A stretch of DNA of 19,341 bases from JBMFLE01 sp049971355 (GTDB lineage Bacteria > Patescibacteriota > Patescibacteriia > UBA2591 > UBA4787): assembly GCA_049971355.1 (NCBI GenBank), contig JBMFLE010000009.1:1-19341 (forward strand), read 5' to 3'. How positions within the stretch are numbered: position 1 is the stretch's first letter; each line of letters starts with the position of its first letter. Made by a program: the position numbers and the translations under genes. The notes under the pieces were generated by a model. That model did no database searches. It saw nothing but the letters and a program-made list of their open reading frames with translations, and had not been told where the DNA came from. Shown here in pieces: positions 13,446 to 19,341 of this stretch.

Positions 13446-13598
13446 TATTTTATATTTTAAGGTAGAGGAAAAATTGAGTAGCGTAACCAGGGATGTCAAG
13501 AAAGAAATTGGTCTAGGGGTCTCATATAAAAATAGAAGCCAGATAATGTCAAATTAAGTGCGCCATTCGTGCCAAAATTTGTGGTTATTCGCGAAAAT
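13446..13598. other. Intergenic stretch with dispersed ATTCGTG repeat
   Basis: No gene, RNA or clear promoter was found here. The part next to the glycosyltransferase start (13566-13596) contains ATTCGTG, CCAAAATTTGTGGTTATT (13572-13589) and ATTCGCGAA, related to the repeat in the clpB leader. It is open in the glycosyltransferase frame and would add ten residues if a GTG start were used. Confidence 0.5.
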
Positions 13599-14507
13599 AT
13601 GATTTCAATTATCATCACAACCTACAAAGAAAAAGACACTTTGCCAAAAGCCGTTCAGGCAATTCTAAATCAAGTGCGGACTAACGCGGACTTGACGCGG
13701 ACAGAGGCGGAATATGAAATATTGATTGTTGGACCCGATCAAGAAACCGAAAAAATCGCTAATCAATTCGCTAGAAATTATCCAGAAGTGAAATATTTGA
13801 GAGACGAAGGAGGGGGTAAGCCAGCAGCTTTAAATTTGGCTTTTAAAGAAGCGAGGGGAGAAATTTTAGTTTTAACTGATGGCGATGTGTGGATAGAAAA
13901 GGAAAGTTTAAAATATTTACTTAAACCATTTGAAAATTTAAAAATTGGCGCAGTTAGTGGACGGCCAATTTCAGTTAATCCGCGTAATAACCTATTTGGC
14001 TACTGGTCTCATTTTTTAACCGAAGCTGCTCACCAGATGAGATTAAAAGGGAAAAGATTCCCTTGTTCAGGCTATCTTTATGCTATTAGAAAAAAATTAG
14101 TTCAATCAATACCAGAAGATATCTTATCCGAAGATGTGGTAATCACTGAGATGGTCCGTGATCAAGGATATCAAGTTGTTTATGCGCCAGAGGCAAAAGT
14201 TTATGTCAAATATCCAAACAATTTTAAAGATTGGCTGGAGCAAAAAGTTCGTTCTACTGGCGGTTATACCCAAAAATTAAAAGTTGGAAATTTTAAATTA
14301 AGAGTTAATAAAGCAAGAAATTTTGTTCAAGAAATTTTATATGGATTTAGATTATTTTTTATCTATCCAAAAATTCTAAAAGAATTTTACTGGACTTTTT
14401 TGCTTTATTTGGCCCGACTTTATCTTTGGTTTTTAATTTTTTGGAAAATAAGGGTTAAACATAAAAAATTTACTGAACTTTGGTCGAGAATTGAAAGCAC
14501 AAAATAA
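13599..14507 (+). CDS. Family 2 glycosyltransferase with C-terminal membrane segments
   Basis: 302 residues from the ATG at 13599; a longer GTG start at 13569 falls in repeat sequence and is rejected. The GT-A fold is clear: MISIIITTYKEKDTLPKAV (first strand and helix), GGGKPAALNLAFKEARGEILVLTDGD with DGD at 94-96 as the metal-binding DxD, SEDVVITE with Glu178-Asp179 as the base region, and QKVRS (215-219) in the QxxRW-like position. Hydrophobic C-terminal helices follow (about 256-292), so it acts at the inner membrane face, probably transferring sugar to a lipid or surface polymer. Residues about 24-37 (NQVRTNADLTRTEA) form an unusual insertion before the second strand, coded by a GC-rich tandem repeat. 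Donor and acceptor are unknown. Confidence 0.85.
   Translation: MISIIITTYKEKDTLPKAVQAILNQVRTNADLTRTEAEYEILIVGPDQETEKIANQFARNYPEVKYLRDEGGGKPAALNLAFKEARGEILVLTDGDVWIEKESLKYLLKPFENLKIGAVSGRPISVNPRNNLFGYWSHFLTEAAHQMRLKGKRFPCSGYLYAIRKKLVQSIPEDILSEDVVITEMVRDQGYQVVYAPEAKVYVKYPNNFKDWLEQKVRSTGGYTQKLKVGNFKLRVNKARNFVQEILYGFRLFFIYPKILKEFYWTFLLYLARLYLWFLIFWKIRVKHKKFTELWSRIESTK
13676..13711 (+). repeat. In-frame GCGGAC tandem repeat inside the glycosyltransferase gene
   Basis: GCGGAC occurs at 13676, 13686 and 13697, with a fourth GCGGA at 13707, giving a period of 10 to 11 bases. The stretch is far richer in G+C than the surrounding gene. It keeps the frame and encodes a polar loop, so it looks like a short repeat inserted into a tolerant surface loop. 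Confidence 0.65.
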
Positions 14508-14519
14508 AAATGTTATTAT
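14491..14519 (+). promoter_or_regulatory. Promoter of gltX, predicted leaderless
   Basis: TTGAAA (14491-14496, in the end of the preceding gene), a 17-base spacer, TATTAT (14514-14519), six bases, then the ATG at 14526. An alternative TATAAT at 14517-14522 is too close to the ATG for a start upstream of it. It has the same geometry as the AMMECR1 and AMP-operon promoters. Confidence 0.6.
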
Positions 14520-14525
14520 AATATT

Positions 14526-16067
14526 ATGGTTAGAGTACGCTTTGCACCATCACCAACAGGATTTCTACATATTGGTAGTTTGCGCACCTGTCTTTATAAT
14601 TATTTATTTGCTAAGAAAAATAAAGGTAAGTTAATTTTAAGAATTGAAGATACTGATCGAGAAAGATTTGTGGAAGGAGCCATAGAAAATTTAATTGAAA
14701 CTTTAAAATCAGTTAGAATTACTTGGGACGAGGGACCCGATTTAGCTGAAATCAAAAATTCAAAAGTTATTATTCAAAAGGGTAAATATAAACCATATAT
14801 TCAATCGCAAAGAATAGAAATTTATCGCAATTTAGCCCTTCAATTAATCAACAATGGTTATGCTTATTATTGTTTTTGCACACCAGGGGAATTAGAAAAG
14901 GTGAGACAAGAACAAATAGCTAAAAATTTACCACCGCGTTATGATGAAAGGTGTCGAAAATTAACTCAAGAAGAAATTTTACGCCGATTGCGTGCCGGAA
15001 AACCTTACGTTATAAGATTAAAGGTGCCAGAGACTGGAACTATTAAGTTTAAAGATTTAATTCGAGGAGAAATTGAATTTGACCTCTCTCTAGTTGATGA
15101 TCAGATTTTAATTAAATCAGACAACTGGCCAACTTATCATTTGGCTAATGTAATTGATGACCATTTAATGAAAATTACCCATGTTATTAGGGGAGAGGAG
15201 TGGCTGCCAAGTGTACCAAAACATTTGTTAATTTATCAAGCATTTAATTGGCAACCACCACAATTTGCTCATTTACCCTTGCTTTTAAATCCGGATCGAA
15301 CTAAATTATCTAAACGGCAAAATGATGTAGCAGTTGAAGAATACTTAGCTAAAGGATATCTGCCGGAAGCTCTATTAAATTTCATTGCTTTATTAGGTTG
15401 GAATCCTGACATCGATCAAGAAATTTTTTCAATTAAAGAAATAATTAAATTATTTTCTTTAGAAAAAATTCAAAAGGCCGGGGCTATTTTTAATCAAAAA
15501 AAATTAGATTGGATGAATGGATACTACATCCGCAAGAAAAAAATAGATGAGTTAACCAAGATCTGCTTGCCTTATTTAATTCGAGCAGGATTAATTGAGC
15601 CAATAAAAAATAAAAAATACACAGCAAAAGTTAAAAAATTTATAATAATTAAGACGAAAGAAATAGTTGATTTTGAATGGTTAAAAAAGATCGTTGCTCT
15701 GGAGCAAGAAAGATTAAAACGACTAGATGAAATAGGGGAGAGGACTAGATATTTTTTTGTTGATCAATTAGAATATAATCCATCAATTCTAATTTGGAAA
15801 AATATGGGTAGCGAAGTTGTAAAAGATAATTTAAATATGGTTAAAATGGAATTGGAAAAAATATCTAAAAATAAATTTACGGCCAAAAATATTCAAAATA
15901 AACTTAATTTCTTAGCTAAAAAATACGGAACAGGTGAAACTTTTTGGCCCTTCAGGGTTGCTTTAACTGGACTAGAAGCTTCACCGCCTCCAGCAGAAAT
16001 TGCGGAAATTTTAGGTAAAGAAAAAACTATTCAAAGAATAAAAGAGGCGATTAAGAAATTAATATGA
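14526..16067 (+). CDS. gltX: Glutamyl-tRNA synthetase
   Basis: 513 residues, a class I synthetase charging tRNA with glutamate. The N-terminus VRFAPSPTGFLHIGSLRT carries the HIGH-type motif as HIGS (15-18), and the KMSKS-type motif is KLSKR (260-264) in NPDRTKLSKRQND. ThereIsALocalSignature VIRGEEWLPSVPKH ahead of it and a helical anticodon-binding C-terminus (about 330-513). The zinc-finger region (CFCTPGE, about 117-123) is present in part. Whether it is discriminating or also charges tRNA-Gln cannot be told from this window. The stop overlaps the next start as ATGA, so gltX, the M23 gene and the small membrane-protein gene are probably one operon read from the leaderless promoter. Confidence 0.97.
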   Translation: MVRVRFAPSPTGFLHIGSLRTCLYNYLFAKKNKGKLILRIEDTDRERFVEGAIENLIETLKSVRITWDEGPDLAEIKNSKVIIQKGKYKPYIQSQRIEIYRNLALQLINNGYAYYCFCTPGELEKVRQEQIAKNLPPRYDERCRKLTQEEILRRLRAGKPYVIRLKVPETGTIKFKDLIRGEIEFDLSLVDDQILIKSDNWPTYHLANVIDDHLMKITHVIRGEEWLPSVPKHLLIYQAFNWQPPQFAHLPLLLNPDRTKLSKRQNDVAVEEYLAKGYLPEALLNFIALLGWNPDIDQEIFSIKEIIKLFSLEKIQKAGAIFNQKKLDWMNGYYIRKKKIDELTKICLPYLIRAGLIEPIKNKKYTAKVKKFIIIKTKEIVDFEWLKKIVALEQERLKRLDEIGERTRYFFVDQLEYNPSILIWKNMGSEVVKDNLNMVKMELEKISKNKFTAKNIQNKLNFLAKKYGTGETFWPFRVALTGLEASPPPAEIAEILGKEKTIQRIKEAIKKLI

Positions 16068-17323
16068 ATATATCATTTATCCAATTAAAATTAACAAAAA
16101 GACATTTTTTATATTTTTTATTTACTTTTTTAATTTTTAGTTTTTTATTTTTGATTTTAATCTCTAACGTTAGAGCAGATGAAATTTCTGATTTACAGGA
16201 ACAAATTAAAAAATACCAAGAAGAAATTCAAAAATTAGAAGAACAGAAGAAAATTTATCGAGAAAAAATAGAAGCAGAGAAGAAAAAGGCAGTTTCTTTA
16301 AAAAATCAAATCTCTATCTTAGATAATCAAATTTTTAAAACAAAAATTGAAATTAAAGAAAAAGAAACAAAAATTAAAGAAACCGAACTCTCAATTAAAA
16401 ATATTCAAATTAAAATCCAAGATCAGTATCAGCAAATAAAAAATAGAAAAAATCAATTAGCCAATTTACTTCAAACTCTCAATCGTTACGATAATAAAAG
16501 TCATTTGGAAATAATTTTATTGAGTAGTTCGGTATCAAATTTTTTTAATCAAATAAAATCTATAGAAAATCTTCAAACTAGTCTTAAAGAAAATTTAGAT
16601 AAAATAAAATTGGTTAAAGACGGTTTAGAGGCCCAAGAGAAAAATTTAAGATTGGATAAAGAAAAATTAGTAGTCTTACAAAAGGAATTGACGGATAAAA
16701 AAAATCAGTTGTCTTTAGAAAAGGCGGCAAAAAAACAAGTTTTAACTGAAACTCGTGGCGCAGAGTGGAAATTTCAAAGTCTTCTAGCAGCGGCAATTAG
16801 CGAGCAAAAACAAGCAGAAAGAGAAATTACTAATGCCGAAAAATTAATCAGACAGAGGTTAGCTGAGCAAAAAGAAAAAGAAATGTTAGAAAGGCTAGAA
16901 GAAGAGGCTGGAGCAATGATTTTTTCTTGGCCGGTACCACAAGATACAATAACCTGTGGTTTTCATGATCCAGATTATCCATTTATTAAATGGCTAGGTG
17001 AGCATTCGGGTATTGATATCCGGGCAGAGCAGGGGACAAATGTTCGAGCGGCAGCTGTTGGTTACGTGGCTAAAGCAAAAGATGCTGGTTTTGGTTATAG
17101 TTATATAATGTTAATTCATCGAGATGGATTTGCTACCGTTTATGGTCATTTGAGTAAAATTCTTGTTGAAGAGGGAACTTATGTTCGAAGAGGACAGGTT
17201 ATTGGTAAAAGCGGTGGACTACCCGGCACACCAGGTGCTGGCAGATTTTCCACCGGTCCACATTTACATTTCGAGGTGAGATTAAACGGAATACCTATTA
17301 ATCCAATAGACTATTTAATATGA
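16064..17323 (+). CDS. EnvC/NlpD-like peptidase: coiled coil plus M23 (LytM) domain
   Basis: 419 residues. A membrane anchor or signal sequence (about 14-36) precedes a long charged coiled coil (about 38-285). The C-terminal M23 domain has HSGID with His314 and Asp318, YGHLS with His362, and HLHFE with His400 and His402, so the zinc and catalytic residues are intact and an active glycyl/peptide cross-link hydrolase is possible, unlike E. coli EnvC, whose LytM domain lacks them. The coiled coil plus LytM layout is that of division-associated EnvC proteins acting in the cell wall at septation. It overlaps gltX by four bases (ATGA) and the next gene in the same way, implying coupled translation. 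Base composition is strongly A-rich in the coiled coil, as expected for Lys/Glu repeats. Confidence 0.92.
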   Translation: MNISFIQLKLTKRHFLYFLFTFLIFSFLFLILISNVRADEISDLQEQIKKYQEEIQKLEEQKKIYREKIEAEKKKAVSLKNQISILDNQIFKTKIEIKEKETKIKETELSIKNIQIKIQDQYQQIKNRKNQLANLLQTLNRYDNKSHLEIILLSSSVSNFFNQIKSIENLQTSLKENLDKIKLVKDGLEAQEKNLRLDKEKLVVLQKELTDKKNQLSLEKAAKKQVLTETRGAEWKFQSLLAAAISEQKQAEREITNAEKLIRQRLAEQKEKEMLERLEEEAGAMIFSWPVPQDTITCGFHDPDYPFIKWLGEHSGIDIRAEQGTNVRAAAVGYVAKAKDAGFGYSYIMLIHRDGFATVYGHLSKILVEEGTYVRRGQVIGKSGGLPGTPGAGRFSTGPHLHFEVRLNGIPINPIDYLI

Positions 17324-17523
17324 CAGAATCTAAAGGAAAATTTACGACAACTCAATATCCGAGTATCGTCGGTTCGCCAACGGGTTGGTGGCATAAACCA
17401 ATCAATCCAGTTATTTCAATAATTATTTTAGTACTCGCCCTGCTTTTTGTCTTTCTTCTGGGTGTTTGGTTCGTTATTGAATATGATAAAATTTATTTAG
17501 AAAGTTTGGGAACTCTACATTAA
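17320..17523 (+). CDS. Small single-pass membrane protein, 67 residues
   Basis: It begins in an ATGA overlap with the M23 gene. A polar 30-residue N-terminus (MTESKGKFTTTQYPSIVG, then a GWWHKP motif) is followed by one strong membrane helix (about 32-53, VISIIILVLALLFVFLLGVWFV) and a short acidic tail. I do not recognise the family. Coupling to an envelope peptidase suggests an envelope role, which is inference only. Its stop codon overlaps that of the convergent recombinase gene in the four bases TTAA (17520-17523). Confidence 0.7.
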   Translation: MTESKGKFTTTQYPSIVGSPTGWWHKPINPVISIIILVLALLFVFLLGVWFVIEYDKIYLESLGTLH

Positions 17524-18467
17524 TCTCTATTTTTAAGTGGATGATATTTGCGAAGCGTTTCTTCGGCATATTTATCTGAAGCATGAACATAACGTGTTGT
17601 AGTATCTAATGATTCATGACCCAAGAGAATCTGAATAGCTGCTGGATTAGCCCCTTTCTCAGCCAAATAGGTGGCAAAACCATGTCTTAAAGAATGGGCA
17701 CTAGTGGGAACATTAATTCTTAAAATTTGGCGATAAAATTTAATTTTTGCTTGTAAATAATTAGCTGAAAGGTGTTGATTTTTAATGTGAGCATTTCGAC
17801 CTCGTTTAGCTATAAATAAATATTCAGAAGGACAACTGCCACGAATTTTTAAATATTCATCGACAAAACTTTTGGCTCGGGGAGTCAAATAAACAAATCT
17901 TTCTTTTCTGCCCTTGCCCATTATAAAAATTCGTCCACTCTCATCTATCTGGTCTAATTTTAATTTAATTAATTCAGAAATTCGCATTCCGGTAGAAAAT
18001 AAAACCTCTAAAGCAGTCCTATTTCTTAAAGCGACGAATTTATTTTTTTCGATTGTCATAGGCGCTTCTATTAATTTAATTAAATCTGCTAACTCGGCAA
18101 CTTGAGGATGTTTTTTTTCAGTTTTTATTGGTTTAATATATTCTGGTAAGAGAGGGGATTGATAATCAATCTCAATCAAATATTTTAAATAAGTTTTCAG
18201 GGCTGATAACATCCGGTTTATTGATCGACTGCTTAATTTTTTTTCTGCTTTTTTGTTGATAGCTGTTTCTCGATCAATTGAATTTAGATAGGCTTTATAG
18301 TCATTAATTGTTAGTTTGTCGCATTTAGAAAATGGTATTTTAGCAATATTTAGAAAATTTTCAAAGACTTTCAGGTCTCTTTCATAATTATAATAAGTTT
18401 CCTCGGAATAATTATTAACTTTTAGACTTTGGAGAAATTCGTCAAAATAAGGTAGTTGATAACGCAT
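17520..18467 (-). CDS. xerC: Tyrosine recombinase of the XerC/XerD type
   Basis: 315 residues. The N-terminal SAM-like core-binding domain (about 1-115) precedes the catalytic domain with the full set: Arg162 in STGMRISEL, Lys185 in GKGRKERFVYL, His258 and Arg261 in HSLRHGFAT, His284 in LLGHESLDTT, and nucleophile Tyr293 in TRYVH. Length and motifs fit a chromosome-dimer-resolving Xer recombinase. No integrase-like arm-binding domain or other phage genes are near. It appears to be the only recombinase in the window, so C versus D type cannot be decided and the symbol is a family label. A dif-like inverted repeat lies 34 bases upstream of the start and overlaps a TATAAT (18522-18517, minus) that could be its -10 box. 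Confidence 0.92.
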   Translation of the reverse strand: MRYQLPYFDEFLQSLKVNNYSEETYYNYERDLKVFENFLNIAKIPFSKCDKLTINDYKAYLNSIDRETAINKKAEKKLSSRSINRMLSALKTYLKYLIEIDYQSPLLPEYIKPIKTEKKHPQVAELADLIKLIEAPMTIEKNKFVALRNRTALEVLFSTGMRISELIKLKLDQIDESGRIFIMGKGRKERFVYLTPRAKSFVDEYLKIRGSCPSEYLFIAKRGRNAHIKNQHLSANYLQAKIKFYRQILRINVPTSAHSLRHGFATYLAEKGANPAAIQILLGHESLDTTTRYVHASDKYAEETLRKYHPLKNRD

Positions 18468-18500
18468 AGGGGATAAGAATTTATAAATTATTCTTTAAAA

Positions 18501-18528
18501 ATTGAGTGTAAGGGATATTATACTCACT
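18501..18528. other. dif-like 11-6-11 inverted repeat upstream of the recombinase gene
   Basis: The left arm ATTGAGTGTAA (18501-18511), spacer GGGATA and right arm TTATACTCACT (18518-18528) form an inverted repeat matching at 9 of 11 positions. The arms end in TAA and begin with TTAT around a six-base centre, as in the E. coli and B. subtilis dif sites. Alternatively it is an operator over the recombinase -10 box or a simple hairpin. Confidence 0.4.
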
Positions 18529-18569
18529 TATTTTTAGTATAAATCTATTAAAATATAAGTCAATTAAAG

Positions 18570-18578
18570 TTATCCACA
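18570..18578 (+). other. DnaA-box-like nonamer
   Basis: TTATCCACA, in the 144-base gap between the recombinase and FtsQ-like genes, embedded in AAAGTTATCCACAGG as at 5281-5294 (AAGTTATCCACAGG shared). It is an isolated box, so its function is uncertain. Confidence 0.25.
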
Positions 18579-18611
18579 GGATCTATCTAAAATAAGCTTC
18601 AAAAATAATAT

Positions 18612-19341
18612 TTACTTATAATAAACCCTATTTCCAAATCTTAAATCAATATATTCTAAATCCTTTCTTTTCTCCGGATCAGATAACTGGTTTTTTAAAA
18701 TAAATTCTAAATTGGTTATTTGTTGATTGATATCTTCAGTAGGTGCAAAATAAGCCTGCCAGCCTTCATTGGAAATAGCTTTTAACCCAATAATGCCTTG
18801 ATCGGTATTGATTTCTATGGTTTTAAAGATAATCCCATCCGAGATAGGTTTCTCTTTCTGAATTAAATTTAAGGCAATTTTAAGTGTTTTAGCTAACAAG
18901 GAATTTTGCCAAGTTAAGGTTGTTTTATCAAAAATTATCGGATCATCTAAGTGTCGTAAAATATTAGAATGAGGATAAATTAATTGGCCGGTTGAACTTA
19001 AATAATAATCTTTATCCCCTCGAATAGAAATTATAGCTGCTGGTTGATTTTCAGTAAAAGTAACTATCAATTGAGCTGGCCACTTTTTTTCTAATTTAAT
19101 CATTTTGAGTCGTGAATCGTTGAGCAATTTATTTTTTATTTTTGATTTTGTTAGACTTAATAGAGTATTCCGATGAAAAACAAATAAAAATTTTTCTTTC
19201 ATTGTTTCTTTAATTAAGTTATAAATTTCCTGTTCAGAAATTAAATAATCCATATCTTGATTATTTTGTTTATTATTACGTTGAATAATTATTTGTTTGA
19301 TAACTAAATATTTATTTTGCCAAAATAACAGACCAACAGAG
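18612..19341 (-). CDS. ftsQ: FtsQ/DivIB-like cell division protein, C-terminal part
   Basis: The frame has no stop up to the window edge: the in-frame sequence upstream of the Met at 19253 continues as LLFWQNKYLVIKQIIIQ, so the 5' end is missing and about 243 residues are visible. It reads like an extracytoplasmic FtsQ. A POTRA-type region (LVIKQIIIQ, then LTKSKIKNKLLNDSRLKMIKLEKKWP) is followed by ENQPAAIISI and YYLSSTGQLIY. The protein ends in LEYIDLRFGNRVYYK, the characteristic last strand of the FtsQ beta domain. The membrane helix would lie just beyond the edge. FtsQ links FtsB/FtsL to the divisome. Overall sequence identity in this family is low, so the call rests on domain order and the terminal motif. 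Confidence 0.78.
   Translation of the reverse strand, partial: SVGLLFWQNKYLVIKQIIIQRNNKQNNQDMDYLISEQEIYNLIKETMKEKFLFVFHRNTLLSLTKSKIKNKLLNDSRLKMIKLEKKWPAQLIVTFTENQPAAIISIRGDKDYYLSSTGQLIYPHSNILRHLDDPIIFDKTTLTWQNSLLAKTLKIALNLIQKEKPISDGIIFKTIEINTDQGIIGLKAISNEGWQAYFAPTEDINQQITNLEFILKNQLSDPEKRKDLEYIDLRFGNRVYYK

Noticed and set aside
13569..13598. GTG start adding ten residues to the glycosyltransferase.
   Set aside because: The added codons are part of a dispersed non-coding repeat, and the family's first strand begins at the ATG at 13599.
1..19341. tRNA, rRNA, tmRNA or CRISPR array.
   Set aside because: No cloverleaf with a TTCRANY-type arm, no rRNA-like blocks and no regularly spaced direct repeats with spacers were seen in the intergenic regions.

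Overview
The window looks like chromosomal DNA of a Candidate Phyla Radiation (Patescibacteria) bacterium, most likely from the Parcubacteria side. The reasons are an AT-rich, lysine/isoleucine-rich coding style, short intergenic gaps, a complete archaeal-type AMP phosphorylase / ribose-1,5-bisphosphate isomerase / form III RuBisCO operon, and almost no Shine-Dalgarno sequences in front of the core genes. Taxonomy is inferred from gene content; no rRNA or ribosomal protein is present to prove it.

Layout. 1-888: the 5' part of a membrane glycosyltransferase and an AMMECR1 gene, both on the minus strand. 960-1463: a cupin gene with its own promoter, Shine-Dalgarno sequence and terminator. 1539-5234: the AMP operon (isomerase, RuBisCO, AMP phosphorylase), ended by a long UUCG-capped terminator. 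5235-5534: a gene-free stretch between convergent genes, holding two terminators and a 38-bp palindrome. 5535-10307: a minus-strand operon clpB, repeat-bearing lytic-transglycosylase-like protein, MEMO, headed by a perfect CIRCE element. 10444-11011: a plus-strand cassette of one or two very small ORFs with large inverted repeats and a terminator. 11010-12020: the radical SAM member of the AmmeMemoRadiSam trio. 12125-12748: a membrane HExxH protein with strong expression signals. 12876-17523: thpR, a family 2 glycosyltransferase, gltX, an EnvC-like M23 peptidase and a small membrane protein. 17520-18467: a tyrosine recombinase with a dif-like sequence just upstream. 18612-19341: the 3' part of an FtsQ-like gene.

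How the genes work together. The AMP operon would convert AMP to ribose 1,5-bisphosphate, then RuBP, then with CO2 to two 3-phosphoglycerate, feeding nucleotide ribose into lower glycolysis. All three AmmeMemoRadiSam proteins (AMMECR1, MEMO, AmrS) are present but lie in three separate transcription units; MEMO sits in the predicted HrcA/CIRCE heat-shock unit. FtsQ, the M23 and transglycosylase-like proteins and the glycosyltransferases form a cell-envelope theme.

Two styles of gene expression stand out. Three promoters (AMMECR1, the AMP operon, gltX) place the ATG exactly six bases after the -10 box and imply leaderless mRNAs. Two genes (cupin, HExxH protein) carry AAGGAGGT four bases before the ATG, sigma70-like promoters and private terminators. 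The small-ORF cassette has a near-SD and a private terminator, but I found no promoter for it. The SD genes look like inserted self-contained cassettes.
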